Origin: Myxococcales bacterium
GTDB taxonomy: Bacteria > Myxococcota_A > Bradymonadia > UBA4248
Direction of reading: 5' to 3'
DNA length: 28,164 nucleotides
Assembly (NCBI GenBank): GCA_004554395.1
Contig: SFMP01000001.1
Location: 1 to 28,164 of the forward strand
Of this stretch, positions 28,164 through 28,164 are shown in pieces. The notes beneath the pieces were generated by a model. It was given only the letters and a program-made list of their open reading frames with translations. It was not told the DNA's origin and did no database searches. Numbering within the stretch: position 1 is the stretch's first letter; each line of letters opens with the position of its first letter. The position numbers and the translations under genes were made by a program.

Positions 28164-28164
28164 A

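Noticed and set aside
1..28164. tRNA, rRNA or known riboswitch genes
   Set aside because: I looked through the intergenic stretches and saw no cloverleaf-like sequence, rRNA segment or familiar riboswitch core.

Overview
The window reads as chromosomal DNA of a Gram-negative bacterium with moderate GC. It carries five lipoproteins with clear lipoboxes, a periplasmic LytM-type peptidase and an ftsL-ftsI pair. The large lipoprotein built from Cys-rich modules, thrombospondin type 3 repeats and a von Willebrand A domain resembles proteins common in Myxococcota/Bradymonadota and other former Deltaproteobacteria. I infer that affiliation only loosely and cannot name a species. Most genes share a strong coding style rich in TCG and CGA (many TCGA and CGATCG words). 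The core of the vWA gene and the last lipoprotein gene depart from it.

Layout. 1-502: non-coding, beginning with 81-bp tandem repeats made of short hairpins. 503-5459: a polyamine uptake system. A possible 50-codon Arg-rich leader ORF is followed by potA, potB and potC, tightly coupled; then a 457-bp gap holding more hairpins, then potD with its own likely promoter, then a terminator. 5724-8681: a 985-residue Ca-binding repeat/vWA lipoprotein with a plausible promoter and a strong terminator. 8874-22854: seven genes on one strand, probably one or two operons. They encode a pentapeptide-repeat protein, an unknown basic-tailed protein, a 1766-residue TPR-like lipoprotein, an M23 peptidase with Ser-Lys tracts, a McrB/MoxR-like AAA protein with degenerate ATPase motifs, a DUF58 membrane protein and a membrane transglutaminase. 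22855-23130: a third hairpin array. 23271-24077: a metallo-beta-lactamase-fold hydrolase. 24095-26952 (minus strand): ftsL and ftsI, separated from the rest of the usual dcw cluster. 27182-27898: an unrecognised lipoprotein. 27957 to the right edge: the C-terminal end of an unrecognised minus-strand gene.

How the genes work together. PotABCD should import spermidine/putrescine. The AAA-DUF58-transglutaminase trio matches the widespread MoxR-DUF58-transglutaminase layout, here next to periplasmic wall and lipoprotein genes, so an envelope-maturation role is likely but inferred. FtsL and FtsI act in septal peptidoglycan synthesis.

The most unusual feature is a family of short intergenic hairpins bounded by CTAT and ATACG. 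At least 14 copies lie in three places. Their stems vary, and two versions 23 kb apart share identical arms but have different centres. I do not recognise this family.
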